Below are positions 29,424 through 41,720 of a DNA stretch of 64,000 nt, one piece after another. How positions within the stretch are numbered: position 1 is the stretch's first letter; each line of letters opens with the position of its first letter. The notes below the pieces were generated by a model. The model was not told where the DNA came from. It did no database searches and saw nothing but the letters and a program-made list of their open reading frames with translations. Origin of the DNA: Lytechinus variegatus (Eukaryota > Echinodermata > Echinoidea > Temnopleuroida > Toxopneustidae); contig NC_054746.1 in the NCBI RefSeq assembly GCF_018143015.1, positions 30,717,129 through 30,781,128 of the forward strand, given 5' to 3'. The translations under genes and the position numbers were made by a program.

Positions 29424-31890
29424 CTGTACACACGGCAAACAAATAGAAAACACAATGCCTTGGAATGATTTGAATATTTATTTTGCTGCTCTTTTTCTTA
29501 TTGCAATTCTCAGTGCAATGGCAGAAGATGAATTAGAAATATGTCCAAGAGACTTCTGTCAAAAAAGTAATTGCAAGGCAAAAAAAAAAAAAAAAAAAAA
29601 AAATGGCACTTTCATTTGATATATTGCCTGTGATGTCTCCTCTAGTTTACAGATAACAACATTACTCTGAATAAATATGTAAAGTGTGTAGAAAATTCTT
29701 TGATTTAAACGTTGAGGCTATTACCTTGATTGATACCAGCTTTAAGCTTGAAGACTCGTCTGCTTCAGCCCCGCCCAGTTGATACAATCTCTTGACCTCT
29801 TTCGAAGGGAGGTCACATCTACAAAATATGGATTGAAAACAATGATAGGTAAGAATACAGGTTTTTATGGAAGTCAAACCAGAATAAACAATTTTTAAAG
29901 TAGAACTTTCAAAAGATCTGCTTACTTCATTTCATTCTTGGTTGAAGTTAATGAAATCTGAAGACCATATATCAAACAAGCAATATTAATACTATAGTTT
30001 CCAAACTTTCTAAACAAACAAACCAGCACAGAACAAGAAGCACTACTAAACTATTTTGCTCTTTGCCATACAAGTTCTTTTCTAAAGAATCAATAGAGGA
30101 CACGATTTTAGAGAAAAACAATCAGTGATGTTGTACAATTCAATTCAATCAAACTCAAGTTCTGTATTTGCCCATACTGTATGGAAACATTTTTATTTCT
30201 AGAATTGTGAAGCACAGTCGGTAATGTTTTACCTTCTCTAGAAATACAAGGTCTGTCTGATTCTCAACAATTATTGGAACCAACATTTAGCTGTAAAGAA
30301 TATCTAGAGTTGAAAGTAAAAAGGTTCAAACCCCTCCTAAGTTGAACCCTTTCTAGCAATTCATGGGATCTCTATACCTATTTTTAAATATGGGTTGAAG
30401 TATTAAAATAACCAATTCATAACAGCTATGAGACAGAAATCCTCATATCTTTTTGATAATCCTAAGACAGTTTCCTTCCATTTCAGTTAATATTGAGTAT
30501 GTTTGTGGGAATTTCAATAATAGTATTATGAAGTGGTATACCACTGTCTACAGAGCTCATTCAAAGGAAGCATGTATGCAATGACAAGTTGTCATTAGCT
30601 GACAGTTACCATAATAACAGAGAGTAGTGCTTCTCAGCAAATCAAACCAATTCACTGAAATATTCAGGGCAGACAACTTAGTCAGTACTGATGTCTTCCA
30701 TGAAGCACCCCCTCCTATATTAGTTCAGCAGGCTCAAGATGATTGGTAGATGGTGTCATGAATAACTCACTTGACAAAGTACTCTGAGCTAGGTCTTCCA
30801 GAGCTGGTGTGATTGAGAGCCACGCCCATAAGAACAGGTTCACTTAGGTGCTCCAGAGGGATGTTGATTTCATCTCGTATCTCATTAAGAGTTGACTGGA
30901 AGATCTCATCCACCACTGCAGCAGGGTCTAAGTCACTTATGGTCATGTCATTGAGATTGGCTGATCCTCCTTTAACTTCCTGTAGTTTTAATTATTGAAT
31001 AAGTATCATAAGAAGAATCGTATCAGATACAATCAAGGAATTATTAAGCTTTTGCACTTTCTTTTACTTATTTGTTTTTGTATTCATGCAAATCTTGTTT
31101 CCAAATTCAAGAAAATCATGTGCCATTAATTTTCTTACCATGGCAAGGTCAAGTAAAAGCAAACCACAACTGCCTATCATCATTGACAATTCTGATGCTC
31201 TACAATAAAAGGAATTATCAGTTTCCAAAAATCAGAAGAAATGCTAGCATAATCAAGTTAGTGCAAAGTGTGAAATGCTGTCATAATCAATATTTCATCA
31301 AAGTAATTATTGTAAATTACAAAGAAGAAAACATTTTCCAAGGTATTACCTATTAAAACAAACAGCTGAAAAAAATAAGACAATTGTTGAAGTAATAACT
31401 GGTTATTAATCTTTACCTTTGGTTCTGGATGACCTCCTGGTATATCCCATAATCCCACTGCTTCTCCTACCCTACTACTCCTCCTGATGAAGATAACAAA
31501 CCCATCAGCCGTCAACACGAAGGATCCTACACCAAGGGGATCCGACATGTATGCTTGAGTCCGCCCCATATCTTTGCTCCCCAGCTGGAGAAGTTCTTCT
31601 GCATTGGGTGCCCAGTTGGTGACCTGGAATTCCCTGTAGTCTGTTAGACCAAGGTGAAAAGACACACCGCCTTCTGCTGGGTCCTCCAAGATGTCATGGA
31701 ATCGAAACTTGGAGCCATTGTAAAGGTGAGGGTTCTTTGACAGACGCTGCTGCCAGATTTCTTCTAAATGTTCCTCATGTTCTGGCAGGATGGATCGATT
31801 GTAGTCTTTGCTTAGCACAACATGAATTGACTGTTTTGGGATGCCCATAGGAGACCTTGCAGTGAATAACAGGGTAACTTCAGAATCCAT
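29325..31890 (-). CDS. NUDT22: Nudix hydrolase NUDT22-like, UDP-sugar pyrophosphatase (complete, 4 exons, 291 aa)
   Basis: NUDT22 enzymes hydrolyse UDP-glucose and UDP-galactose to UMP and the sugar 1-phosphate. Minus-strand exons 31890-31417, 30979-30771, 29818-29725 and 29423-29325 join in phase to 291 residues plus TGA (human: 303). Recognised stretches are the N-terminus MDSEVTLLFTA, FHLGLTDYREFQVTNW, the TQAYMSDPLGVGSFVLTADG region, GLWDIPGGHPEPK, LSEPVLMGVALNHTSSGRPS and the C-terminal MWSEMCPSGKGCVLLYN. The Nudix box is atypical, as in the family: after GGHPEP comes an insertion of about 20 residues, then the helix VVDEIFQSTLNEIRDEINIP supplying the acidic metal ligands instead of a canonical REUXEE. 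An AG acceptor lies two bases before the ATG (TTATAG), so a separate upstream 5'-UTR exon is likely. The gene converges with GNMT and diverges from WDR26. Confidence 0.95.
29580..29604 (+). repeat. Poly-A run (25 A) in NUDT22 intron 3
   Basis: An uninterrupted A run. No retrotransposon body was recognised upstream of it. Confidence 0.9.
29725..29818 (-). CDS. NUDT22: NUDT22 exon 3
   Basis: 94 nt, acceptor TTTTGTAG, donor GTAATA. It encodes CDLPSKEVKRLYQLGGAEAD through LVSIK, matching the vertebrate segment between the core and the C-terminal helix. Confidence 0.93.
30560..30690. mobile_element. Relic related to the MITE at 49978-50133
   Basis: GCTGACAGTTACCATAATAA, then GTGCTTCTCAGCAAATCAAA, parallels CGACAGTTACCATAGGAACA and GTGCCTCTCAGCCAATCAAA in the element at 49978-50133. 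The flanking TGACAAGTTGTCA and AGACAACTT resemble its eroded arms. It lies in NUDT22 intron 2. Confidence 0.6.
30771..30979 (-). CDS. NUDT22: NUDT22 exon 2
   Basis: 209 nt, acceptor ACTACAG, donor GTGAGT. It encodes EVKGGSANLNDMTISDLDPA, the Nudix-box helix and SSEYFV, ending in phase 2. Confidence 0.96.
31417..31890 (-). CDS. NUDT22: NUDT22 exon 1 (first coding)
   Basis: 474 nt, 158 codons from MDSEV to GGHPEPK, donor GTAAAG. It contains the N-terminal domain and the first half of the Nudix box. Confidence 0.96.
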
Positions 31891-32979
31891 CTCTATAATA
31901 AAAAAAATTGTACATAATTTACAAAGGTTTTAAAATACATACACAAAGAAAAGGTAGAAGAAAATACATGTAAGTTGGAGAAGATTAAAATGAAATAATA
32001 AATGACAAGAAAAGGGCAAGATGGAGATTTCCCTTTTTTCAAATTGGAAAAAAAAAGGTAGAAGCAAAGTAATACTGAAAATGTTAAATTAGTGTGATTA
32101 TTTTTCAAACAATCGTTTTAAATTTAATATTTTCCTCACTTTCTGCGTCTGTGGTGCATATTTGTGAAAGAAAAATGTGCATTTTTACAAATGATTTCTG
32201 CATCAAATTGAAATTGATAGCCATTTGTCTGTGTATAAACAGAAACAAATAATTATTGAAACTAAAACTTCTTGGAATAGATGACCTTCTCTGTATAACA
32301 GTAAAGCTAGCTAGGGCTCAAATTCACAAGGCCAAAATAAGTGCTCTTTTTGTCTGTTTTGGCCTTGGTGGCCTGTAGCATTCTAGCTACCTCCACTCAT
32401 CCTAGTACAAGGTTATAAATTTATGGGCCAAATCGTGGTTTTGGGAACCACTCGTAGATTTGTGTACGCGCACTTGTGTACAAAGTGAATGGAGGTGGAA
32501 ATGGGGAACCGTGCGTGTGACTGAATAAAGCACTGCTGTATGAAGTGAACGAGGGTTCCCAATATCATGATATCGATAATGCCAATTTATGATATAAATA
32601 AATGGCTACCTCATGTGTCCTGTTGTGAATAAAATTTTGAATACAATGATGCCCTTTTTAACAATGGCATTGTTGGATGTCCCCTAAAGGTGATCTTCAC
32701 TTTCCCTTTCCATGAAGTGGTCATTGGAAAATGACCTTGCCCCACTCACTGATCTAACGTTAGATCTACCCCCAAAAATTAGATTATATTTATGATTGAT
32801 CAATCACGACTGAGCCCTGCTTGGTAAAAAATGTAAAAATAAATACATTTTTAAAAATGCTACTGAAATTGAAAAGTCCCCATTTACTTCAATCAATGCT
32901 ATCTAATGAGCAGATTTAGGCAGAAGGTTGTGGAAAGCAGCCCCTGAAAATTAAAACACAAATATTTTTTTTGCCTGAT

Positions 32980-33201
32980 TCGGGTCCCGCAGCTCAGGCA
33001 GTAGCACTAGCCCCATGGCCAGGCACAGCGCGGCACCACCGCCACGGGACGTGACAGCGACAGGCAGCATGGGCAGTTACCCGTGCCGCTAAACGTCCCG
33101 TCCCGTACTGCGGCGTTGTCAAACACACCCACCACGCCCACCGAAGTCCACTCGTACAACAATACACACTCCAAAAGGCCAAGGACCACAGTTCTGAGGT
33201 A
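32980..33201. other. GC-rich block of unknown nature
   Basis: About 220 bp of GC-rich sequence (for example GCACAGCGCGGCACCACCG) in an AT-rich background, ending exactly at the edge of the TIR element. Minus-strand open frames cross it (33007-33189 and 32994-33311) but resemble no known protein. It might be a promoter CpG island or a captured fragment. Confidence 0.5.
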
Positions 33202-34067
33202 CAGTGACGTATTGTATTACCGGACACTATCATATTTCCGGACGCACATATAACTGCGTAGGAAATCAATTTCGTACCGTAAGACTTCCGCAGTTCAATA
33301 TCACAGATCAATTCAAAGAATGAGATTGCAAAAACAAGGCGAAAATATAACTTTTACCTTATTTTTCTCTAAAAATGACAGAAAATGCTTGAAATAACAT
33401 ATAACACAGTTTTGGCATTAACAATTGATCCCAATTGATCTATTTTCTGATTGAAATACGGACCTGATTCGCCGAATTTCAATCTCGTACGCTCCATCGA
33501 TTAAATCGTCGACGGCTAGTTCTCAATGTTCCCGGTACGTACCCGGCGCGGCCGTGCGCGAGGTTTACCGTGATGGAGAGCCGTCAATGATCGACAGCGC
33601 ATCGATGGAACTTAACTTGATGACTGAGTCTTACGATATGAACGAGTGCAATATCGAACGCGCAATTAAAAAAAGGAAATTAGTTAGCCAACGCAAATTT
33701 ATAACAAAGATCTGATCAGAATCGTTATAAGAAAGCAAACAAAAACTTAGAATTTACTCATGAGATGATTAATCTCCAAAAAATCACACCAATTCTTTCT
33801 TACATCATTATAATCAAGAATATTTTTACCCGTCCGGCGCGCGTCCGGAATTACAATATAATTTGTCACGCACGCAATTGTTTTTCGCGGAGGGGTATGC
33901 GGCAAGTGCGGTGCAAAGAAAACGGTTGGAAAATATGAAATAATTTCATCATATTCATAATTTTCAGAATATTTGGAATAGCAAGGTATAATTTTTCTTT
34001 ATTGTATTTCCTCTAGTTGTCATTTTTAAAGCACTGAAATAAAGGTGTCCGGCAATAGGATACACTG
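33202..34067. mobile_element. Probable TIR element upstream of NUDT22
   Basis: The left end CAGTGACGTATTGTATTACC with GGACAC, and the right end GTGTCCGGCAATAGGATACA with CTG, are imperfect inverted repeats sharing CAGTG and TATTRCCGGACAC. No matching target duplication was found. The interior is partly CpG-rich and non-coding. Confidence 0.55.
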
Positions 34068-34301
34068 CCATACAACGTAGAAAGTTGACGATAAAATTTT
34101 ATTCAAAACATCACACGTTACGTACGTGATAAAAAAATACTGAAATATTCAGATTGCTGATTTTCGTGAATATGAATGTAATATTTTCTTTCTTACCGAA
34201 AAGGTTAATTTTGTTTACGTCGTCTGCAATTTGTTACTTCTATGTCGCCCTCTAGAGTTCTCGTTTAATGGCAATATCACAATAGAAATCCGAGAACATG
34301 A

Positions 34302-34527
34302 CATAGGGCACACATGAGTATTACAGACCCCCATTCACTCACGTGTTATATCATAGCTCATCAAAAAATCATTAAAAATCAATCCCTCGATAGATTTTGC
34401 TTTAATTCACTGACATTAGTCACAATTAACAGTACATTAAGACTTGATATGTTAATCAGGTACTTGACCAGCTCAATCAAAAGTTAAATGGCCTGAAATA
34501 AGACTAACCATAATTTCGGCCCGTTCA
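34302..34527 (+). mobile_element. Left half of the GGGCACA MITE, split by the foldback element
   Basis: It begins CATAGGGCACACATGAGTAT and is essentially identical to the first half of the intact copy at 49271-49748. It is interrupted after AATTTCGGCCCGTTCA, where the 13.5-kb element starts. The right half resumes at 48024. Confidence 0.95.
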
Positions 34528-34960
34528 GGTAGGCACTTAATACTTCAGTTTGAAAGGACACTCGTAAAATGACGTCACTCTCGCCGATGAATATTCATTA
34601 GATTGTGGTCGTGTGTGTTCCATACAAACATGCACACAGAAGTGCATGCATGCAGAGAGTTATATGAGAGGAACATTGGCTCCAGAGAGAAGTTGTCAAT
34701 ACCTAACGTGTACTATTCCATGTTGTCCGCATGGGAGAGAGTGCATGGCAATTCGGTTAAACGAAGTTTCCGATATAAAGAGATAATTACTCTATGTACA
34801 GTAGACGTATATAATAGAGGCAAATGTCAGATCAGGGGAGGCTGGAGTACAATCAGGTTTTCTTTTTTTAAGGGAAGAATAGTGTATAATTATAGCCAAT
34901 TGATCTAGGTGAGGGAAGTGAACAAAAATGTTTTTTAAAAAAGAATGGAATATACCTGAA
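34528..34960 (+). repeat. Outer unique part of left arm
   Basis: About 430 bp, nearly identical in reverse complement to 47096-47515. Landmarks are AAGGACACTCGTAAAATGAC, GTGCATGCATGCAGAGAGTT and GGGGAGGCTGGAGTACAATC. A 101-codon open frame (34603-34908) exists in both arms but shows no similarity to known proteins. Confidence 0.92.
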
Positions 34961-34965
34961 TATTA

Positions 34966-37900
34966 TGGTGAAGCCAATTTGAAAGGAGGTGAGGCAAGTT
35001 TCAATGGAGGTTATTAAAAAAAATAAACTGTACTACACATTATAGTGAAGCCAGTTTAAAAGGAGGTGAGGCAGGTTTCAATGGAGGTTTTTTATAAAGA
35101 ATAAACTGTACCACACATTATGGTGAAGCCAGTTTAAAAGGAGGTGAGGCAAGTTTCAATGGAGGTTTTTATAATTAACTGTACTCTAAATTATGGTGAA
35201 GCCAATTTAAATGGAGGTGAGGCAGGTTTCAATGGAGGTTTTTTTTATAAAGAATAAACTGTACCACACATTATGGTGAAGCCAATTTAAAAGGAGGTGA
35301 GGCAAGTTTCAATGGAGGTTTTTAAAAAGAAAAAAACTGTACTGGTATTATGGTGAAACCAATTTTAAAGGAGGTGAGGCAAGTTTCAATGGAGGTTTTT
35401 AAAAAGAAAAAACTGTACTGGTATTATGGTGAAACCAATTTTAAAGGAGGTGAGGCAAGTTTTAATGGACGTTTTCATAACTGTACTACAAATGATGGTG
35501 AAGCCAATTTAAAAGGAGGTGAGGCAAGTTCCAATGGAGTTTTTTATAACTAAATGATGGTGAAGCCAATTTAAAAGGAGGTGAGGCAGGTTTCAATGGA
35601 GGTTTTTGAAAAAGAATAAACAGTACCACACATTATGGTGACGCCAGTTTAAATGGAGGTGAGACAAGTTTCAATGGAGGTTTTTTTCAAAAGAATAAAC
35701 TGTACCACACATATCATGGTGAAGCCAGTTTAAAAGGAGGCGAGGCAAGTTTCAATGGAGGTTTTTATAACTGTACTCTGAATTATGGTGAAGCCAATTT
35801 AAAAGCAGGTGAGGCAAGTTTCAATGGAGGTTTTTTAAAAAGAATAAACTGTACCACACATTATGGTGAAGCCAGTTTAAAAGGAGGTGAGGCAGGTTTC
35901 AATGGAGGTTTTTTATAAAGAAAAAACTGTACTGGTATTATGGTGAAACCAATTTTAAAGGAGGTGAGGCAAGTTTTAATGGAGGTTTTCATAACTGTAC
36001 TACAAATGATGGTGAAGCCAATTTAAAAGGAGGTGAGGCAAGTTCCAATGGAGTTTTTTATAACTAAATGATGGTGAAGCCAATTTAAAAGGAGGTGAGG
36101 CAAGTTTCAATGGAGGTTTTTATAACTGTACTCTGAATTATGGTGAAGCCAATTTAAAAGCAGGTGAGGCAAGTTTAATATAGGTTTTTTAAAAAGAATA
36201 AACTGTACCACACATTATGGTGAAGCCAGTTTAAAAGGAGGTGAGGCAAGTTTCAATGGAGGTTTTATAACTGTACTCTAAATTATGGTGAAGCCAATTC
36301 AAATGGAGGTCAGGCAGGTTTCAATGTAGGTTTTTTAAAAAGAATAAACTGTACCACACATTATGGTGAAGCCAGTTTGAAAGGAGGTGAGGCAAGTTTC
36401 AATGGAGGTTTTTTCAAAAGAATAAATGTACCACACATATCATGGTGAAGCCAGTTTAAAAGGAGGCGAGGCAAATTTCAATGGAGGTTTTTATAACTGT
36501 ACTCTGAATTATGGTGAAGCCAATTTAAAAGCAGGTGAGGCAAGTTTCAATGGAGGTTTTTTAAAAAGAATAAACTGTACCACACATTATGGTGAAGCCA
36601 GTTTAAAAGGAGGTGAGGCAAGTTTCAATGGAGGTTTTATAACTGTACTCTAAATTATGGTGAAGCCAATTTAAATGGAGGTCAGGCAGGTTTCAATGTA
36701 GGTTTTTTAAAAAGAATAAAGGGTACCACACATTATGGTGACGCCAGTTTGAAAGGAGGTGAGGCAAGTTTCAATGGAGGTTTTTTAAAAAGAATAAATG
36801 TACCACACATATCATGGTGAAGCCAGTTTAAAAGGAGGCGAGGCAGGTTTCAGTGGAGGTTTTTAAAAAAGAACAAATTATGGTGTAGCCAATTTAAAAG
36901 GAGGTGAGGCAAGTTTCAATGGAGGTTTTTTAAAAAGAATAAACTGTACCACACATTATGGTGAAGCCAGTTTAAAAGGAGGTGAGGCAAGTTTCAATGG
37001 AGGTTTTATAACTGTACTCTAAATTATGGTGAAGCCAATTTAAATGGAGGTCAGGCAGGTTTCAATGTAGGTTTTTTAAAAAGAATAAAGGGTACCACAC
37101 ATTATGGTGACGCCAGTTTGAAAGGAGGTGAGGCAAGTTTCAATGGAGGTTTTTTAAAAAGAATAAATGTACCACACATATCATGGTGAAGCCAGTTTAA
37201 AAGGAGGCGAGGCAGGTTTCAGTGGAGGTTTTTAAAAAAGAACAAATTATGGTGTAGCCAATTTAAAAGGAGGTGAGGCAAGTTTCAATGGAGGTTTTTA
37301 AAAAACTGTACTGGTATTATGGTGAAACCAATTTTAAAGGAGGTGAGGCAAGTTTTAATGGAGGTTTTTATAACTGTACTACAAATGATGGTGAAGCCAA
37401 TTTAAAAGGAGGTGAGGCAAGTTCCAATGGAGTTTTTTATAACTACTACAAATGATGGTGAAGCCAATTTAAAAGGAGGTGAGGCAGGTTTCAATGGAGG
37501 TTTTTGAAAAAGAATAAACGGTACCACACATTATGGTGACGCCAGTTTAAATGGAGGTGAGACAAGTTTCAATGGAGGTTTTTTTTCAAAAGAAACTGTA
37601 CCACACATATCATGGTGAAGCCAGTTTAAAAGGAGGCGAGGCAAGTTTCAATGGAGGTTTTTATAACTGTACTCTGAATTATGGTGAAGCCAATTTAAAA
37701 GCAGGTGAGGCAAGTTCCAATGGAGTTTTTTATAACTACTACAAATGATGGTGAAGCCAATTTAAAAGGAGGTGAGGCAGGTTTCAATGGAGGTTTTTGA
37801 AAAAGAATAAACGGTACCACACATTATGGTGACGCCAGTTTAAATGGAGGTGAGACAAGTTTCAATGGAGGTTTTTTTTCAAAAGAAACTGTACCACACA

Positions 37901-38290
37901 TATCATGGTGAAGCCAGTTTAAAAGGAGGCGAGGCAAGTTTCAATGGAGGTTTTTATAACTGTACTCTGAATTATGGTGAAGCCAATTTAAAAGCAGGTG
38001 AGGCAAGTTTCAATGGAGGTTTTTTAAAAAGAATAAACTGTACCACACATTATGGTGAAGCCAGTTTAAAAGGAGGTGAGGCAAGTTTCAATGGAGGTTT
38101 TATAACTGTACTCTAAATTATGGTGAAGCCAATTTAAATGGAGGTCAGGCAGGTTTCAATGTAGGTTTTCTAAAAGAATAAAGGGTACCACCCATGGTGA
38201 CGCCAGTTTAAATGGAGGTGAGGCAAATTTCAATGGAGGTTTTTAAAAAGAATAAACTGTACTTCAAATGATGGTAAAGCCAACTTGAGA
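34966..38290 (+). repeat. Left-arm tandem repeat array
   Basis: Roughly 45 diverged units of about 65-80 bp. The conserved part is GGTGAAGCCAATTTAAAAGG, then AGGTGAGGCAAGTTTCAATG, then GAGGTTTTT and a variable A-rich spacer (AAAGAATAAACTGTACCACA or TATAACTGTACTCTGAAT). Larger blocks are themselves duplicated: a 293-bp block (37441 and 37734) and a 369-bp block (landmark GGGTACC at 36721 and 37090). Short frames of the type GEASFNGG recur but are broken by stops and length changes. Confidence 0.95.
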
Positions 38291-41200
38291 GGTGAGGAAT
38301 GGAATGGATTTTATGTAGAAGCAAACTTTTCCATTCCCCCAATACGTAAAAATCCCCTTCCCAAAAATCCAATTATCACTGAAATGGAATATACATAATA
38401 TATTTTTTTATAAGCCAGGTTATGCAAAATAATCATGTCATCCTTTGTCAACAAGAAATCTGTACATGTCCTCTGGAGAAAAAATAATACCTTGGCCGCC
38501 TTTTAATTTCTAAGTTTTGATTTTATTAGTATTTTACTTAGCAATTTGGCTGGCTTAACAAAATGCTTAAACTTGCATGCAGATCAGATCTCAGAATTTA
38601 CCTTATCCAAAATGAGGTAAATACTAATACCCATTGTGATGTTATAAATTTTTATCCAAATAGTGCCAAATGTATGAATGAATTTCTGTGCGTTTCATTT
38701 TTGGATATGCAGACTTAAGTCTAGTAGATGGCCGACTTACATTTAGGCAAAATACTTAGCCAAAAAAATGCAATTGAATACCAACGATGGATAAGTATTT
38801 TACTCTAGCAAAATACTGAGTAAAATATACTTAAAATTGTGGCTTTAAGAATAGCATTGAATACTGGGGTACCCTGTTCCTCATCATCATTATTATCCCA
38901 CTACCACACCAGTTTCTGCAGCACAAAGTTGAACTTTCATGGGTTGAGTCCATTTCAAAGCAAACACTCACTTTAACTTTCTCTTACAACATGACGTCCA
39001 CACACTGGCAATCACATCATTACAACACCAACCGTCAGAGTACAACAGAACTGCAGTTACCATAGCATTACCCCAACACACCACTCAATTTTTAATTCAT
39101 CCAAATGAAATATGACTGTGTTGCACAAAGAAAAACTATGTAGTCATAGTAGATTTTATTGACTTGCACATTTATAAGGCTATACATATATTTTGAGCGA
39201 TTGCTCTGTTGTCTTCAGTGATAGTTCGTACCCACTGTGCTTATGGCCAACTTTGGTAAAGGCATACATTGAATAAACTTTTATAAGATACAGTTTTTAA
39301 ACCTTGTATATGTACTGAAAATGATGACAGAATATTTTCTTAAAAAATAACATTAAAACTGCATGACAGGTCATACAACATATTTCAACATGAACTATTT
39401 CACAATTTGCCAACATGACAATAAATACTAAGCTTAAAAAATATAGAAGCTGATATTGGATGGAAAAGAAAATCTATGTCATACAGCTTGAAAGACATTA
39501 CATATGTATGCACTTAATGGTATCTATATGATCATGAAGTTCTTCTACACAGCTTGATAATGTTGATTTATCCAGTTTGGCAAGTACTGTTGTGGTTGAG
39601 GCAAAGTTAAGGGTTGTTCTGAATACTAAACCCCATTTTGTGTAACAACATGAAATCTATCAGAGTAACATGAAATAGTACAAGAGACGAAAATACTAGC
39701 AGCTAGGCAAGCTTTTTTACATAAATGTTTTTTTTCATATGCTCTTTGATATTTTTTCTCAACATAACGAAATTTGGCCAGCCACCCAAATATCAACAAT
39801 AAGTTGCCAGTGAAGGTTCGTAGAAAATAACCAAAATAGTAATTCGGTTTTCCAAACGTATATTAGAACATTGGGTTATCCAAAAAAGTATTTTTTTTCT
39901 TCATACTGTCAAAATGTGAGGTTGTAAAAGTTGAAGACAAAATACAAGACTTCGATATCCGTGTTTTGCTCACTGCTAAGTAGTTGAACTACATATTACA
40001 CATCGCATGCTTAAGTGAACCCCATATCTTGTTCTCTTATTTGAAGCTCTCACCAAACTTCTTCTGCATTCAATCAAGTACTAGCGAGGGATATTATTGA
40101 TCAATATTATCAAGATAAATCATTTTACAGCTTAGGATGTGATTGTTCAAGATCAATGAGAATCTTTAAATCAATGTATTTACTGTTGGTATTGGGGTGT
40201 CTGGACACATATAGCAACATACTCTTGCTGTTAAAAAGAACAAGTGATAATTACAATAGTTAACAGCAAGTATTAACTGCAGTTTGAGTAAATAAAAATA
40301 TACACTATAATACAGTTTAAAATACGTTTATTTTCAGTACTGGCAGGCCTAGGATCATGATAAAAGATGATAAGATACTAAAAGTTGGCAAGTACTGTGT
40401 GCTAATGGCATGCATTCTAATCAAGTTTATGCACAAACATCTACAATGACTGTTATGTGGGCAGCAAAAATTGTGGCAAATTATGTTCAGAATGATATGA
40501 GACATTTTAACAATACTGAATAAAACACAAAGGTCATTTAGTCTTGCATCAAATAGTTATTGATCAGCCTCAATGCCGATTAATGCAACAAACAATGTAT
40601 CATTATTTACACAGGTTAACATTTGCAAGTATCCTAAGGAACCCTAAGTTGAATGGATACAATTAGTTGATGTTTTATGACTAACTAGATGGATTCTCAA
40701 ATACATGCAGTCAAAACTTATGGCACTGTCTTTGCTAGACCAAGAATACATTATATATTTACATTTTTAACATGACCTTGCCGACAATAGAAATTTGACT
40801 TAAAACCTTCACTAACACAAGAGGTAATTTTCAAATTGATCCTTTCAAAGATTTGAGGAGATTAAAAAGTTATCAGTCAGAGTGCAGGTCCCTATGCTAC
40901 AGAGCTACCAAGTCTCATGCATTATGCGTGAGACTCGAGCATTTTGGACTCTTGTTCATCCCGTCAAATCTCTGTCTCACGCAACTATCACAGCCTATCC
41001 CCATATACATTGTACACAATGTCTGTGATCTCACTCAGATTCAAAGAAAATCTCACGCATAGCTGGTCTTTGAACTTGGCATCTCTGATGCTAATGAGCT
41101 AATTGGTCAGAATCATCCAAATCCTCCCGTGGCTTGTGCTTTTGTCTTCATCAAGGTCATTGAATATTCAAAACCTCTGTAGTCACAACTATCACTTGGA

Positions 41201-41720
41201 TGAAATATGCTTTTTGAGGACATGACTGTTATACATACCATGAACTTTGACCTCATGGGCTAATATTTCACCAGCCATATGCACAGATAAGCCATATTGG
41301 AAGTAGAACCCTCAAATGATTCTATAAGACATGGGAATAGGAGATATTTTGGGTATACAAGTATACTGATGCCTGTGACCTATGAACTGAACTACAACTA
41401 TTTACAGAGATTATCTGCATTAAATGTGCATTCAGGAACCAAGCTTGAATTTCATCCTATTGACAATTGTACAGATGATGTGAAAATGAACTGTTTGAAT
41501 TTATATAACGACTGCATATCTGTAATCTTGCAATATAATCAGAACCTTACCTTAATTTTGAATTTGATCCCACAAATGATTCTTAACTGAATAACAGCAA
41601 GAATAGGATATATCATGTATTTAATGAGTCATTGACTCTTAACCCCAAAATCTGATCAGATCATCTGTACTCAATTATACACACTTAGACTAAGTCTCAA
41701 GTTGATTAGAGCAACTATTC

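Larger units (their letters stand above)
31891..34301. other. Upstream region of NUDT22
   Basis: A probable 5'-UTR intron followed by promoter sequence. It contains a GC-rich block (32980-33201), a TIR element (33202-34067) and a CpG-rich patch at about 33460-33640 (GTACCCGGCGCGGCCGTGCG) that could be the promoter. No protein-coding gene was recognised. Confidence 0.6.

Noticed and set aside
34603..34908. 101-codon frame in the outer arm, also present at 47144-47449
   Set aside because: Present in both arms only because the arms are copies; no known domain and the unit is part of the terminal repeat.
38878..39110. Exon-like minus-strand segment in the foldback core (open frame before a GTGAGT)
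   Set aside because: No credible acceptor or polypyrimidine tract and no recognisable protein; cysteine- and tryptophan-rich reading is not convincing.
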